NCBI GenBank assembly: GCA_019056595.1
Contig: CP036163.1
Span: 124,001 to 188,000 of the forward strand
Length of the DNA stretch: 64,000 bases
Reading direction: 5' to 3'
DNA from: Pectobacterium atrosepticum
GTDB lineage: Bacteria > Pseudomonadota > Gammaproteobacteria > Enterobacterales > Enterobacteriaceae
In this document: piece after piece, positions 40,656-51,890 of the stretch
Layout: every line of letters begins with the position of its first letter
Position numbering within the stretch: position 1 is the stretch's first letter
Notes under the pieces: generated by a model
Told to the model about the DNA's origin: nothing
Seen by the model: only the letters and a program-made list of their open reading frames with translations
The model's database searches: none
Made by a program: the position numbers and the translations under genes

Positions 40656-41873
40656 TTATAAAATCTCATCCGCCCACTGTGTTGCCTCCATTATCATGGT
40701 AAAGAAGTTTTCTTCATCGATACCCAACTGGATTAAGAGGCGTTCAAGCTCTTCCCACTCTTGCTGTTCGTATTTAGCGATTAACGTCAGATAAACGGCA
40801 AGTTCGCCGGTGTTTTCTAATAAGCTCTGGTTAATTTTTTCCGATAGTGCGATTTGTGAGAGCAACAGCGGCATCGGTGAGTCCAATACAGCATCAAGCA
40901 GCGATAATAATCCGCATAGAAACGCCTCGGTGGTATCTTCTTTCACATTAAAAGAGGCATACAGTAATTCGAAAAATCTGGCACGAATTAAGCTAGTGCG
41001 ATAAAGCTCACTGGGTTTATTCTCATTACTATTGGTAATACTAATTAATGACACAAAACGTTTGAGTTCCCGTTGCCCAAGCAGCATTGCCATAGAACGG
41101 AACGACATCGAGGTCGCAGTGATACCAAAGCGAGTGTTGTATTTGATATTGGTGATGTGGCGCATCAATTTATAATAAAGCGACAGATCGGCACAGACCA
41201 ATTCTTCGATCGCGGCATAGTTGATTTCAGGTTTATTAACCTCTCTCAGTAGCCTTATGGTATTGCTGGATTTATTGACCAGTTTTTTCGATTTAATCAT
41301 TTCAGGACGACTGAAAAAATACCCTTGAAAAAGTGAAATGCCCAGCTTTTTGCTTTGCATGTATTGCTCATGCGTTTCTACTTTTTCGGCCAGATAAATT
41401 AACTTACGCTGTTTGGTTCTTTTGATGAAATTTTCAATGTCGCCAAAAGTCGACAGGGTTAAATCGAATTTGATGACATCAATGTAAGGCAAAAAACGAT
41501 CCCATTCTGAATCCATTGAAAAGTCATCAAGCGCAATTTTGAAGCCCTTTCTTTTTAGCTTTTTTACGGCAGCAAATAAATCATTGTCGGGTGCAGCATT
41601 TTCAAGAATTTCTATAACAACCTTTTCCTGCGGTAATACTTCAGCCTGACCATTGATCAGCATTTGATGGGGGAAATTAATATAGTAAGGCTGCTCGACT
41701 ACGGATCTTGCCAATGGATTGGTTAAAAATTGATCGGAAATAAGCTGCGCAGTCGCAAATTCAGGGCTGACGTCAGGGAATTTATTGGTGATGTCCATGC
41801 GAAAAAGTAGCTCGTAGGCAACGGTTTGGCGGTGTTGATTCAAAATGGGTTGACGGGCAACAAATGAATACAT
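40656..41873 (-). CDS. Degenerate EAL plus HDOD signalling protein (YuxH/CdgJ type)
   Basis: A 405-residue cytoplasmic protein. Residues 1-200 are EAL-like (FVARQPILNQHRQTVAYELLFR, LDDFSMDSEWDRFLPYIDVIKFDL, LAEKVETHEQY) and 200-390 are an HDOD domain. The EAL motif reads YELLFR, and several metal ligands of active c-di-GMP phosphodiesterases are not evident, so it probably binds or bridges rather than cleaves c-di-GMP. Vibrio CdgJ, of the same build, affects motility. It is a single-gene unit, absent from this place in E. coli. Confidence 0.88.
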   Translation of the reverse strand: MYSFVARQPILNQHRQTVAYELLFRMDITNKFPDVSPEFATAQLISDQFLTNPLARSVVEQPYYINFPHQMLINGQAEVLPQEKVVIEILENAAPDNDLFAAVKKLKRKGFKIALDDFSMDSEWDRFLPYIDVIKFDLTLSTFGDIENFIKRTKQRKLIYLAEKVETHEQYMQSKKLGISLFQGYFFSRPEMIKSKKLVNKSSNTIRLLREVNKPEINYAAIEELVCADLSLYYKLMRHITNIKYNTRFGITATSMSFRSMAMLLGQRELKRFVSLISITNSNENKPSELYRTSLIRARFFELLYASFNVKEDTTEAFLCGLLSLLDAVLDSPMPLLLSQIALSEKINQSLLENTGELAVYLTLIAKYEQQEWEELERLLIQLGIDEENFFTMIMEATQWADEIL

Positions 41874-42416
41874 ACTTGTTCTCCATGTAAACCATACGCA
41901 TTAGCCAATAATGGAAAAGCGTTTTTTATTAAAATTTTTTATAAAAATAAGCAGTTACTTAGTAATTTTAGCAGGTTTTACTAAAAGGGAAGGTTGGTTT
42001 CCACAAATCATCATGCTGTGGGCGTCGGTATGTCCTATGCCTTTGGGTCGATGCGCCTCCGAATATTGGCCAACTTAAATGCTGCTTTTCTGACGATTTT
42101 CTGATCACCGCACTCTTGTGGTCTGGTTTTCCTCTGATGTTTAGTTTTGTAACAACTATTCCTAGATTAGCGAACATTTCGTTAACCGAGAAGGGAATTT
42201 CGTAAAAAGAGTAGGCGGCGGCGTCGCAGAGCGTTACCTTCATGCTTATCGTTCTGGCTATTATCCTTTATAATAGCCGCCTTTTTTCACCGGACAGTAA
42301 CCCAGAAAAATCATACCGTGCAGCGAAAATGCCACGGTTTTTACGTTGTGATCTACCGTGAAAAGTAATCTATCGTGAAAACGTGTGGGCTGGCGGATGA
42401 GTAAAAGGACATCGTG
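41874..42416. other. 543-nt gap before aspS, no confident gene
   Basis: Holds the divergent promoters of the EAL/HDOD gene and aspS. A minus-strand frame at 41968-42243 (91 codons) is open but has rare codons, no family resemblance and no Shine-Dalgarno. A strong hairpin lies at 42256-42288. Nothing else is visible. Confidence 0.45.
42256..42288 (+). terminator. Hairpin plus T run in the aspS leader region
   Basis: GGCTATTAT and ATAATAGCC pair around CCTTT, followed by GCC and six T. The right arm contains TATAAT, so the same bases could be the -10 of the aspS promoter. Either a terminator or attenuator 130 nt before aspS, or a promoter that happens to be palindromic. Confidence 0.45.
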
Positions 42417-44213
42417 ATGCGTACTAATTATTGCGGGCAGTTGAATTCGTCCCATGTGGGCCAGGAAGTGACATTGTGCGGCTGGGTTAACCGCCGCCGC
42501 GATCTGGGTGGTTTGATTTTTATTGATATGCGTGACCGCGAAGGGCTGGTTCAGGTGTTTTTTGACCCTGATCGTCAGGACGCATTTAAACTGGCATCCG
42601 AGTTGCGTAACGAGTTCTGCATCCAACTTACCGGTGTAGTTCGCGCCCGTCCAGAAAGCCAAATCAACAAAGACATGGCGACGGGTGAAGTTGAAATTTT
42701 TGCCAACGCACTGACAATCGTTAACCGTTCTGAAGCGCTGCCGTTGGATTCCAACCAAACCAATACTGAAGAAGCGCGTCTCAAATTCCGCTATCTGGAT
42801 TTGCGCCGTCCTGAAATGGCGCAGCGTCTGAAAACGCGTGCACGTATCACCAGTTTTGTTCGCCGTTTTATGGACGACCACGGCTTCATGGACATCGAAA
42901 CGCCGATGTTGACCAAAGCGACGCCGGAAGGCGCGCGCGACTATCTGGTGCCGAGCCGCGTACATAAAGGCAAGTTTTATGCGCTGCCGCAGTCCCCACA
43001 GCTGTTCAAACAGCTGCTGATGATGTCTGGATTTGACCGCTACTACCAGATCGTCAAATGCTTCCGTGACGAAGACTTGCGTGCCGACAGACAGCCTGAA
43101 TTTACCCAAATCGATGTGGAAACCTCTTTCATGACCGCGCCACAGGTGCGTGAAGTGATGGAGCAACTGGTACGTGAGCTATGGCTGGACGTGAAAGGCG
43201 TCGATCTGGGTGATTTCCCGGTCATGACGTTCGCAGAAGCGATGCGTCGTTTCGGTTCCGACAAGCCAGATTTGCGTAACCCGCTGGAACTGGTCGACGT
43301 TGCCGATCTGCTGAAAGATATCGAGTTCAAAGTGTTCTCCGGCCCGGCAAACGATGCCAAAGGCCGCGTTGCCGCTATTCGCGTACCGGGCGGCTCACAG
43401 TTGAGCCGTAAGCAGATTGATGAATACGGCAAGTTTATTGAAATCTATGGTGCGAAAGGCCTGGCTTACATCAAGGTCAACGAGCGTGCTAAAGGTCTGG
43501 AAGGCGTTCAAAGCCCAGTAGCGAAATTCCTGAGTGAAGACGTTCTGTCTGCTTTGCTGGATCGTACCGCGGCGCAAGATGGCGACATCCTGTTCTTTGG
43601 TGCTGACAGCGCAAAAGTGGTGACCGATGCGCTGGGTGCGCTTCGTCTCAAGCTGGGCCGCGATCTGAACCTGACGAAAAACAATAGCTGGGAACCGCTG
43701 TGGGTGGTCGACTTCCCAATGTTTGAGGAAGATGGCGAAGGTGGGTTGTCAGCGATGCACCATCCGTTTACCGCACCGCGTGACATGCTGCCTTCTGAAC
43801 TGGCGGCTAACCCCGTTTCGGCGATCGCTAACGCCTATGACATGGTCATTAACGGTTATGAAGTGGGCGGCGGTTCCGTACGTATTCACAGCGGCGAGAT
43901 GCAGCAAACCGTGTTCCGCATTCTGGGCATTACTGAGCAAGAGCAGCGTGAGAAATTTGGCTTCCTGCTGGATGCACTGAAATACGGTACGCCGCCGCAC
44001 GCGGGTCTGGCGTTTGGCCTTGACCGTCTGGTGATGCTGCTGACGGGCACTGATAACATTCGTGACGTTATCGCCTTCCCGAAAACGACGGCAGCAGCGT
44101 GTTTGATGACGGAAGCGCCAAGCTTCGCTAACCCAGCCTCGCTGGAAGAGCTTGCCATTGCGGTTGTTGTGAAAGGGAAAGCGGCTCAGGATGGAAAATC
44201 CGAGAACGAATAA
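42417..44213 (+). CDS. aspS: Aspartyl-tRNA synthetase
   Basis: Charges tRNA-Asp. The 598-residue product has an OB-fold anticodon domain (1-105), the class II core with [20 protein letters not shown] (motif 2) and [15 protein letters not shown] (motif 3), and the bacterial GAD insertion at about 290-420. The ATG at 42417 is preferred over a GTG three bases earlier, giving MRTNYCGQL as in E. coli. nudB follows after 1 nt. Confidence 0.97.
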   Translation: MRTNYCGQLNSSHVGQEVTLCGWVNRRRDLGGLIFIDMRDREGLVQVFFDPDRQDAFKLASELRNEFCIQLTGVVRARPESQINKDMATGEVEIFANALTIVNRSEALPLDSNQTNTEEARLKFRYLDLRRPEMAQRLKTRARITSFVRRFMDDHGFMDIETPMLTKATPEGARDYLVPSRVHKGKFYALPQSPQLFKQLLMMSGFDRYYQIVKCFRDEDLRADRQPEFTQIDVETSFMTAPQVREVMEQLVRELWLDVKGVDLGDFPVMTFAEAMRRFGSDKPDLRNPLELVDVADLLKDIEFKVFSGPANDAKGRVAAIRVPGGSQLSRKQIDEYGKFIEIYGAKGLAYIKVNERAKGLEGVQSPVAKFLSEDVLSALLDRTAAQDGDILFFGADSAKVVTDALGALRLKLGRDLNLTKNNSWEPLWVVDFPMFEEDGEGGLSAMHHPFTAPRDMLPSELAANPVSAIANAYDMVINGYEVGGGSVRIHSGEMQQTVFRILGITEQEQREKFGFLLDALKYGTPPHAGLAFGLDRLVMLLTGTDNIRDVIAFPKTTAAACLMTEAPSFANPASLEELAIAVVVKGKAAQDGKSENE

Positions 44214-44214
44214 G

Positions 44215-44658
44215 ATGGTATACAAGCGACCTGTTTCGGTGCTGGTGGTGATTTATGCCCGTGACACCGGGCGGGTGCTGATGCTGCAACGGCGTGACGA
44301 TCCTGAATTCTGGCAATCCGTGACGGGGAGTATAGAAGAAGGAGAAAGTGCGCCGTATGCTGCACAGCGTGAAGTCAAAGAAGAAGTTAACATTGATATA
44401 TCCGCTGAAGCGTTATCACTCTTTGACTGCCAGCGCTGTATTGAGTTTGAGCTATTTGCTCATTTGAGACGTCGCTATGCGCCGGGGGTCACGCACAATA
44501 CCGAACATTGGTATTGTCTGGCGTTACCTGCTGAGCGCGAGGTGCAATTATCCGAGCATCTTGCTTACCAGTGGCTGGATGTGCCCCATGCGGCACAGTT
44601 GACCAAGTCCTGGAGCAACCGGCAGGCGATTGAAGAATTTGTTATTTATCCGGCCTGA
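44215..44658 (+). CDS. nudB: Dihydroneopterin triphosphate diphosphatase NudB
   Basis: A Nudix hydrolase that removes pyrophosphate from dihydroneopterin triphosphate in folate synthesis. The product (147 residues from [17 protein letters not shown]) has the Nudix box [20 protein letters not shown] and C-terminal [14 protein letters not shown]. An upstream ATG at 44191, inside aspS, would add eight residues; its start signal is weaker. Cotranscribed with aspS and probably yebC. Confidence 0.93.
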   Translation: MVYKRPVSVLVVIYARDTGRVLMLQRRDDPEFWQSVTGSIEEGESAPYAAQREVKEEVNIDISAEALSLFDCQRCIEFELFAHLRRRYAPGVTHNTEHWYCLALPAEREVQLSEHLAYQWLDVPHAAQLTKSWSNRQAIEEFVIYPA

Positions 44659-44681
44659 ACAGGCTTTTTTCGGAGATTTTT

Positions 44682-45425
44682 ATGGCAGGTCATAGTAAGT
44701 GGGCGAACACAAAGCATCGTAAAGCAGCACAGGACTCCAAACGCGGTAAAATCTTTACCAAGATTATCCGCGAATTGGTCACCGCAGCCCGTTTGGGTGG
44801 TGGCGATCCAGGGTCTAACCCACGTCTGCGCGCCGCGATCGATAAAGCACTGTCCAACAACATGACGCGCGATACTCTGAACCGCGCGATTGCCCGTGGC
44901 GTCGGCGGTGATGATGATACCAACATGGAAACCATCATTTATGAAGGCTACGGCCCGGGTGGCACAGCTGTCATGGTGGAATGCCTGAGTGACAACCGCA
45001 ACCGTACCGTTTCCGAGGTGCGCCATGCGTTTACCAAAACTGGCGGTAATCTGGGGACTGATGGTTCCGTTTCGTACCTCTTCACCAAGAAGGGCGTCAT
45101 TTCTTACGCACCGGGTCTGGATGAAGATACAGTGATGAACGCCGCGCTAGAAGCGGGTGCCGATGACGTCGTCACGTATGACGACGGCGCGATCGACGTC
45201 TTCACGCCGTGGGAAACATTTGGTGACGTGAAGGATGCCTTGGATGCGGCAGGCTTGAAGGCTGAGTCTGCGGAAGTGTCTATGATTCCGTCCACTAAGG
45301 CGGATATGGATGCAGAAACGGCACCGAAGCTGATGCGTCTGATCGACATGCTGGAAGATTGCGACGATGTGCAGGAGGTTTACCATAACGGTGAGATCTC
45401 CGATGAGGTGGCTGAACTGCTGTAA
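44682..45425 (+). CDS. yebC: YebC, TACO1-family translation/transcription factor
   Basis: The family eases ribosome stalling at proline stretches and has also been described as a DNA-binding regulator. The 247-residue product opens [20 protein letters not shown] and has [19 protein letters not shown] and [10 protein letters not shown], all diagnostic. GGAG precedes the ATG. It lies 23 nt after nudB and before ruvC. Confidence 0.96.
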   Translation: MAGHSKWANTKHRKAAQDSKRGKIFTKIIRELVTAARLGGGDPGSNPRLRAAIDKALSNNMTRDTLNRAIARGVGGDDDTNMETIIYEGYGPGGTAVMVECLSDNRNRTVSEVRHAFTKTGGNLGTDGSVSYLFTKKGVISYAPGLDEDTVMNAALEAGADDVVTYDDGAIDVFTPWETFGDVKDALDAAGLKAESAEVSMIPSTKADMDAETAPKLMRLIDMLEDCDDVQEVYHNGEISDEVAELL

Positions 45426-45488
45426 TGGCAGGTCGGTGATGCAAAGTAGAAACAGCTACCCACATAGGCGAATCGGCGGAGCGGCACG

Positions 45489-45509
45489 ATGACAATCGTA
45501 GCACCATGA
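45489..45509 (+). other. Six-codon leader frame overlapping the ruvC start
   Basis: ATG ACA ATC GTA GCA CCA TGA has the good ribosome binding site (GGAG, 8 nt before), and its TGA overlaps the ruvC ATG as ATGA. The bases around the two ATGs are near copies (ATGACAATCGTAG / ATGACAATCATAG). Translation of the leader could feed ribosomes to ruvC. Inference only. Confidence 0.35.
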
Positions 45510-46018
45510 CAATCATAGTAGGCATCGACCCCGGTTCGCGCGTGACGGGTTATGGCATTATCCGCCAGCAGGGGCGGCATCTGACGTATCTCGGCAGCGG
45601 TTGTATTCGCACCGTGGTAGATGATATGCCCACTCGGCTTAAGCTGATTTACGCTGGCGTCAGTGAAATTATTACGCAATTTCAGCCAGACTGTATGGCG
45701 ATCGAACAGGTCTTCATGGCGAAAAACCCGGATTCAGCCTTGAAGCTGGGGCAGGCGCGCGGTGTGGCCATCGTCGCGGGTGTGAATCAGGATCTGCCCG
45801 TGTTTGAGTATGCAGCGCGTTTGGTCAAGAAAACGGTGGTAGGTACGGGCGCAGCAGATAAAAAGCAGGTACAGCATATGGTTCGCTCATTGCTGAAACT
45901 GTCGGCCAGTCCGCAGGCGGATGCTGCCGATGCGTTGGCGATTGCGATTACTCACTGCCACTTTAACCAGAGTCTGCTGCGTACCGCAGCAGTGAAAGTA
46001 AACCCGCTGGCAGGATGA
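45506..46018 (+). CDS. ruvC: Holliday junction resolvase RuvC
   Basis: Cuts Holliday junctions during recombination repair with RuvAB. The 170-residue product has the first catalytic aspartate in [16 protein letters not shown] (Asp8), the glutamate in [12 protein letters not shown] and the paired aspartates in [15 protein letters not shown]. The C-terminus differs from E. coli, as is common. No strong Shine-Dalgarno lies just before this ATG. Confidence 0.95.
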   Translation: MTIIVGIDPGSRVTGYGIIRQQGRHLTYLGSGCIRTVVDDMPTRLKLIYAGVSEIITQFQPDCMAIEQVFMAKNPDSALKLGQARGVAIVAGVNQDLPVFEYAARLVKKTVVGTGAADKKQVQHMVRSLLKLSASPQADAADALAIAITHCHFNQSLLRTAAVKVNPLAG

Positions 46019-46085
46019 CTGCGCTGAAACAGGAGGCTGGATATTCATCCTAGTGCTGTTCGCTTCAGCCTGTTGTTAGGGGAAA

Positions 46086-46124
46086 CACAGGGGGAGGTTC
46101 CCGCAGGGACGCCTCACCCCTGTG
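46086..46124 (+). ncRNA. Strong hairpin in the ruvC-ruvA gap
   Basis: CACAGGGG pairs with CCCCTGTG, and AGG plus TCCC inside pair with GGGA plus CCT, giving a near-continuous stem of about 15 bp closed by a GCA loop. No T tract. A structured RNA element or intergenic repeat; function unknown. The rest of this 227-nt gap holds the terminator at 46161 and an ERIC end. Confidence 0.45.
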
Positions 46125-46160
46125 GTCGCCCCGTGTATCTTGATGCTTAAACGATCGGTA

Positions 46161-46188
46161 TTGCTGGATATTCATCCAGCCTTTTTTA
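46161..46188 (+). terminator. Terminator between ruvC and ruvA
   Basis: GCTGGAT and ATCCAGC pair around ATTC, followed by CTTTTTTA. It would separate yebC-ruvC from ruvAB. The GGATATTCATCC core also appears once at 46037. Confidence 0.75.
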
Positions 46189-46195
46189 TGTTATA

Positions 46196-46216
46196 TATTC
46201 GTCATACTTCAAGTCA
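46196..46216. repeat. Single ERIC end
   Basis: TATTCGTCATACTTCAAGTC resembles the left ERIC terminus, with no interior or right end. Probably a remnant just upstream of ruvA. Confidence 0.4.
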
Positions 46217-46245
46217 TTCATTCCCTATGTAAAAGGAAGCGCAAC

Positions 46246-46863
46246 GTGATAGGTCGTCTCAGAGGCATTATCCTGGAAAAACAGCCGCCGCAGGTGCTGA
46301 TAGAAGCTAACGGTGTGGGTTACGAAGTCCATATGCCGATGACGTGCTTTTACGAACTCCCTGAGCTCAATCAGGAAGCGATTATTTTTACCCATTTTGT
46401 TGTCCGCGAAGATGCGCAACTGCTGTTCGGTTTTAATGATAAGCAGGAAAGGGCGCTGTTCCGCGAGTTGATTAAAGTGAATGGCGTTGGGCCGAAACTG
46501 GCGCTGGCGATTCTCTCTGGGATGTCCGCAACGCAGTTTGTCAGCGCGGTTGAGCGCGAAGAAATTGGCGCGTTGATTAAACTTCCGGGCGTGGGTAAGA
46601 AAACGGCGGAAAGGCTGGTTGTTGAAATGAAAGATCGCTTCAAGGGCCTGAGCGGCGATCTGTTTAATTCGGTCAGTGATATTCCGCTGACGTCACCTGC
46701 TAACGTAGACAATCGCGTTGGCGAACCCGAAGCGGAAGCCGCAGCGGCACTGGTGGCGCTGGGCTACAAACCGCAGGAAGCCAGCCGCATGATTTCCAAG
46801 ATCGCGCGTCCCGATGCAGACTGTGAAACCCTAATCAGGGATGCACTGCGCGCGGCGCTGTGA
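46246..46863 (+). CDS. ruvA: Holliday junction DNA-binding protein RuvA
   Basis: Forms the tetramer that holds the junction for RuvB. The 205-residue product starts at a GTG ([18 protein letters not shown]) after AAAAGGAAG, with the OB domain to about 64, two helix-hairpin-helix motifs ([33 protein letters not shown]) and the flexible C-terminal RuvB-binding domain from about 155. ruvB starts 7 nt after the stop. Confidence 0.96.
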
Positions 46864-46870
46864 GGTATTG

Positions 46871-47875
46871 ATGATAGAAGCCGACCGTTTAATTTCCGCT
46901 GACGCCGTTCCAGAAGAAGAATTTCTCGACCGAGCGATGCGGCCTAAACTGCTGAAAGAATATGTGGGCCAGCCGCAGGTGCGTGAACAGATGGAAATTT
47001 TCATCCAGGCTGCGCGTAAACGTGGGGATGCGCTGGATCATCTGCTAATTTTTGGGCCCCCCGGCTTGGGTAAAACGACGTTGGCGAATATTGTCGCCAA
47101 TGAAATGGGCGTGAATATGCGCACGACATCAGGCCCAGTGTTGGAAAAAGCTGGCGACCTTGCCGCGCTGCTGACCAATCTCGAACCGCATGATGTGCTA
47201 TTTATCGATGAAATCCATCGTCTGTCACCGGTTGTGGAAGAAGTACTGTATCCGGCAATGGAAGATTACCAGTTGGATATCATGATCGGTGAAGGGCCCG
47301 CTGCTCGCTCAATTAAACTCGATCTGCCTCCTTTCACACTGATTGGTGCAACGACGCGAGCGGGGTCGTTAACCTCACCGCTGCGCGATCGCTTTGGTAT
47401 TGTGCAGCGTCTAGAGTTTTATAATGTAGCCGATTTGCAGTATATCGTTGGCCGCAGCGCCCAGTGTTTGGGACTGGATCTGACGCAGGAAGGCTCCCTT
47501 GAAGTGGCTCGCCGTGCGCGTGGTACGCCGCGTATCGCCAACCGATTATTGCGCCGGGTGCGCGATTTCTCCGAGGTTAAATCGGAAGGTGCGATTACTG
47601 GAACAGTGGCGACGCAGGCGTTGGATATGCTTGCTGTAGATACCGAAGGCTTTGACTACATGGACCGTAAGCTGCTGTTGGCAATCATCGATAAATTCAT
47701 GGGTGGCCCTGTCGGGCTAGACAATTTAGCCGCCGCGATTGGCGAAGAACGGGAAACCATTGAAGATGTATTGGAACCGTTTCTGATTCAACAAGGGTTC
47801 ATCCAGCGTACGCCGCGTGGCCGAATGGCGACTCAGCATGCCTATCGGCATTTTGGCTTAACGCGTGAAGAATAG
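46871..47875 (+). CDS. ruvB: Holliday junction helicase RuvB
   Basis: The AAA+ motor of branch migration. From the [17 protein letters not shown] start it has 334 residues (E. coli 336). Walker [10 protein letters not shown], Walker [11 protein letters not shown], sensor 1 GATTRAGSL, the arginine-finger segment SPLRDRFGI and the winged-helix C-terminal domain ([15 protein letters not shown]) are intact. A frame opening earlier, inside ruvA, is not the real start. Confidence 0.97.
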
Positions 47876-47904
47876 TATCGTTTGAGCACGTTTTTCTACA
47901 TCGT

Positions 47905-47942
47905 CCATATTTAGGGAGACTATACAGTCTCCCTAAATTTAG
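47905..47942. terminator. Bidirectional terminator, left edge of the PTS cassette
   Basis: A perfect 13-bp stem (ATTTAGGGAGACT and complement) around ATAC, with A/T-rich outer flanks, ends both ruvAB and the porin gene. Confidence 0.8.
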
Positions 47943-47946
47943 GTAA

Positions 47947-49332
47947 TCAGAACCAGGCTTCCCACATTGCCCCAACGTTGAACGAGTCGAGCTGCGTATT
48001 GACCCCAGTCGTTGTCCGCGCGGTGTGTTTGTTATCCACTTCTCCGCCAGTCACATAGAAGCGCAACATCGGTCTGAACTCCGGTCCCATGGCAATCGAG
48101 ACATTCTGGGAAAGTGTCAGTTTCCACCCTTTGTTGTCACCGCCCTGACCGTAGTCCACATGCTGATAGCCGGCTTCAAGCCAGGTAGAATGCACGTCAT
48201 TCCAGAAATACATAGGGCGAACGATGGCATTGTAGTTACGACGGTCGTCCTGACTCGCAGAGTCGTTCGAGTAGTCGTGGTAGGCCAGCAAATATTCGAC
48301 CTGCGTTTGCGGTGTGAATTTGTACTTACCTTCGAAGCTGGCATAGAAGGTTTTCAGGTTATTCGTTTTGTTGTAAACGCTGTTATCCGCATTGTCCGAA
48401 TAGCGGGTGATAAACTGATTGAGGCTATTTTTCCCTGTGTGGCTCAGGACTGCACCGCCTTGCCAGGCCTTCATCCGCTCATCGTTATTCACCGCTTTTG
48501 AGTCAAAACCGTAGTTAGCGTACAGCGCAAGATCCAACGGCCCTAGCTTGATGCCATGCACTTTGGAGGTCAGCGCGTAATTGCCCTTATCGCCTGTGCC
48601 GGAGCTGCCGGTACAACTGATGCGTGAGGGGTTCGCATTATCCTCCATCACCTCAGGATTACAGGACTCCACGGCACCGACGGCTGCCACATCGAATCGA
48701 ACACCGCCGATATCAACGTTTTTTATCCCCGCACCTTGACCGTCATGGTTCATCCAGAAGTAATCGTTGATACCTTGCTGTGGACGCTGGTGGAAATCAC
48801 GTCCCGCCCAGAGATAGGCGTTGGGCTGAGAGGCGAAAAGATTGGTGACGCCTGCATAGGCTTTTTTCAGGTTAACTTCGTCGCCCCAGTGGTCGATCAT
48901 CACGACGACATCCCAGATAGCGCCGTTGTCACCTTTGAAAGCTTTGGAAAGCTGAAATTCACCACCGTTACCTTCGTTACCCAGACGACCGAGTGCGGAA
49001 GCACCGTTATAGGAACCGTCAACCGCAACATATTTCTGGTCACCGCTCTGGAATTGCGCGCCGTAACGCGCATAGCCAGTGAATGCGACGCCATACGGTA
49101 TCGCCATGTCAGGGGTTTTGGGGGACTCAGGCGTCGTCAGAGGATCGACCTGTTTGCTGGCAATCGCGTCTAACTTGGCCTGACGCTCCGCCAGCGCTTT
49201 TTCCACGGCCTGAGCAACGGCACGATCGAGTTGTTCCTGAGTAATGATTTCTTGTGCGAGTGCGGAACTGGAGCAAAGGGCGGCCAGCACTGCCAGCGTA
49301 ACTGGAAGTTTTTTGCAACTTTTCATAGTCAT
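47947..49332 (-). CDS. LamB/ScrY-type carbohydrate porin
   Basis: An outer-membrane sugar porin. The 461-residue product has a signal peptide of about 26 residues ending SSALA and an N-terminal periplasmic coiled coil (QLDRAVAQAVEKALAERQAK) as in ScrY. The maltoporin barrel follows: GYARYGAQFQSG, GRLGNEGNGGEFQLSK, WAGRDFHQRPQQGINDYFW, ending EAWF with the terminal Phe. It is last in order after the PTS EIIC and EIIA genes, so it likely admits their sugar, probably a beta-glucoside or chito-oligosaccharide. Substrate not provable. Confidence 0.88.
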   Translation of the reverse strand: MTMKSCKKLPVTLAVLAALCSSSALAQEIITQEQLDRAVAQAVEKALAERQAKLDAIASKQVDPLTTPESPKTPDMAIPYGVAFTGYARYGAQFQSGDQKYVAVDGSYNGASALGRLGNEGNGGEFQLSKAFKGDNGAIWDVVVMIDHWGDEVNLKKAYAGVTNLFASQPNAYLWAGRDFHQRPQQGINDYFWMNHDGQGAGIKNVDIGGVRFDVAAVGAVESCNPEVMEDNANPSRISCTGSSGTGDKGNYALTSKVHGIKLGPLDLALYANYGFDSKAVNNDERMKAWQGGAVLSHTGKNSLNQFITRYSDNADNSVYNKTNNLKTFYASFEGKYKFTPQTQVEYLLAYHDYSNDSASQDDRRNYNAIVRPMYFWNDVHSTWLEAGYQHVDYGQGGDNKGWKLTLSQNVSIAMGPEFRPMLRFYVTGGEVDNKHTARTTTGVNTQLDSFNVGAMWEAWF

Positions 49333-49496
49333 CTCAATTCAGTAAGTTATTATTCAGACAATAACCATCCCGCTCTGATTGACGTGAATAATGGCACGGC
49401 GCTCAGAACAAGGTGATTGTTATTTTTCTAATAGTGCAACGTAATTAAATAACCGACGTAATCGACCCTCCCTTTAAGAGGCGTTCATTATTTACA

Positions 49497-49805
49497 TTAT
49501 TGTCGTTGATAAAGGTGAATTATTTCTTCTGATAATTCGCGGGCGAGTAATGATGTCATTAAATGATCTTGAGCATGAACCATAATTAACGTCATCGGCT
49601 GTCTGGCTTCACCTGCATCCTGTTCGATCAGCTGAGTTTGCATATGGTGTGCCTTGCGCGCGTAGCCATCGGCTTCTTTCAACAGATTTTTGGCTTCATC
49701 AATGTTGCCTTTACGTGCAGCGTGCAGTGCCTCAAAACACAGGCTGCGTGACTGCCCAGCATTGACGATAATTTCCATTACTGCATCTTCTAATGTAATC
49801 ATCAT
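49497..49805 (-). CDS. PTS EIIA, lactose/cellobiose/chitobiose family
   Basis: A phosphocarrier for sugar uptake. The 102-residue all-helical product resembles ChbA: NAGQSRSLCFEALHAARKGN, QTQLIEQDAGE and the phosphorylated His77 in IMVHAQDHLMTSLLARELSEE. It sits between EIIC and porin genes on the same strand. No EIIB gene is found nearby, so EIIB must come from elsewhere. Confidence 0.92.
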   Translation of the reverse strand: MMITLEDAVMEIIVNAGQSRSLCFEALHAARKGNIDEAKNLLKEADGYARKAHHMQTQLIEQDAGEARQPMTLIMVHAQDHLMTSLLARELSEEIIHLYQRQ

Positions 49806-50007
49806 ATGACCTATTTTTTTATGTGACAGAATACTCGCGGCAATAGTTTTATTCCCTATGCCGCGCTCTTAAATACTAGTCAGAACGGTGAATATGAATA
49901 ATAAAAATATGCCGCGTCCGAACGCTTTATTTTCTTTCTTCTATTTAATATGTTTAACTCGTTCTTTATTCACTTCATTAATTACTACTCGCTGTTTTTG
50001 TCATCGA

Positions 50008-51431
<1,424 letters not shown>

Positions 51432-51655
51432 GTGAACACCTTCTCGTGTGCCACCGCAACGGCGACAGATCATCATCAAGTACATATCGCCACGTTGCAT
51501 ACCGTAACCCATTGTATTAGCAGGTCGGATAGATAAATCGTATGTGGCAGCCTTTTGTGAAAGTGAGCCTATATCCGTTATATGTCTTCCGCGACGGACC
51601 GCATTTTCCGCCAAGCAGGATGTAAAAACTTATTGCTAAGATGATTGGATATCAT

Positions 51656-51673
51656 ATGGAAACCGTTTTCCAT
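51656..51673. promoter_or_regulatory. LacI-family operator 1
   Basis: ATGGAAACCGTTTTCCAT is an 18-bp palindrome broken only near the centre, with the central CG typical of LacI-family sites. It lies between the divergent EIIC and LacI genes and is the likely target of that regulator. Confidence 0.65.
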
Positions 51674-51782
51674 GCAAAGAAAAGAGAAGTGTGATGACCG
51701 TCAATATGTGATGGTTTCTGGCGGTATTAATTAGATTTACATCACATCTTATTGGCAGGAATGCCTATTGGATGTTAAATGG

Positions 51783-51816
51783 ATAATCGGTTTCCATGCT
51801 GAATGGAAACGGTTAT
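51783..51816. promoter_or_regulatory. LacI-family operator 2
   Basis: CGGTTTCCAT and ATGGAAACGG face each other across six bases, using the same half-site as operator 1. Two sites 125 bp apart would suit looping or autoregulation. A CRP-like half-site (TGTGATG, minus strand) lies between them. The rest of the 459-nt gap shows no gene. Confidence 0.55.
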
Positions 51817-51890
51817 ACTGCGAAGCAATACAATGCGCTGTTGGTGTTAAGGGTTTCAAGTCGGGTTTAGCGTTTTTCCAGGGGCAAATG

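Noticed and set aside
41968-42243. A 91-codon minus-strand frame in the gap before aspS
   Set aside because: Many rare codons, no Shine-Dalgarno and no recognised domain. Kept only as a comment on the gap.
42261-43166. A 301-codon open frame antisense to aspS
   Set aside because: It lies over the highly conserved 5' half of aspS, has no family resemblance and follows from the codon pattern of the sense gene.
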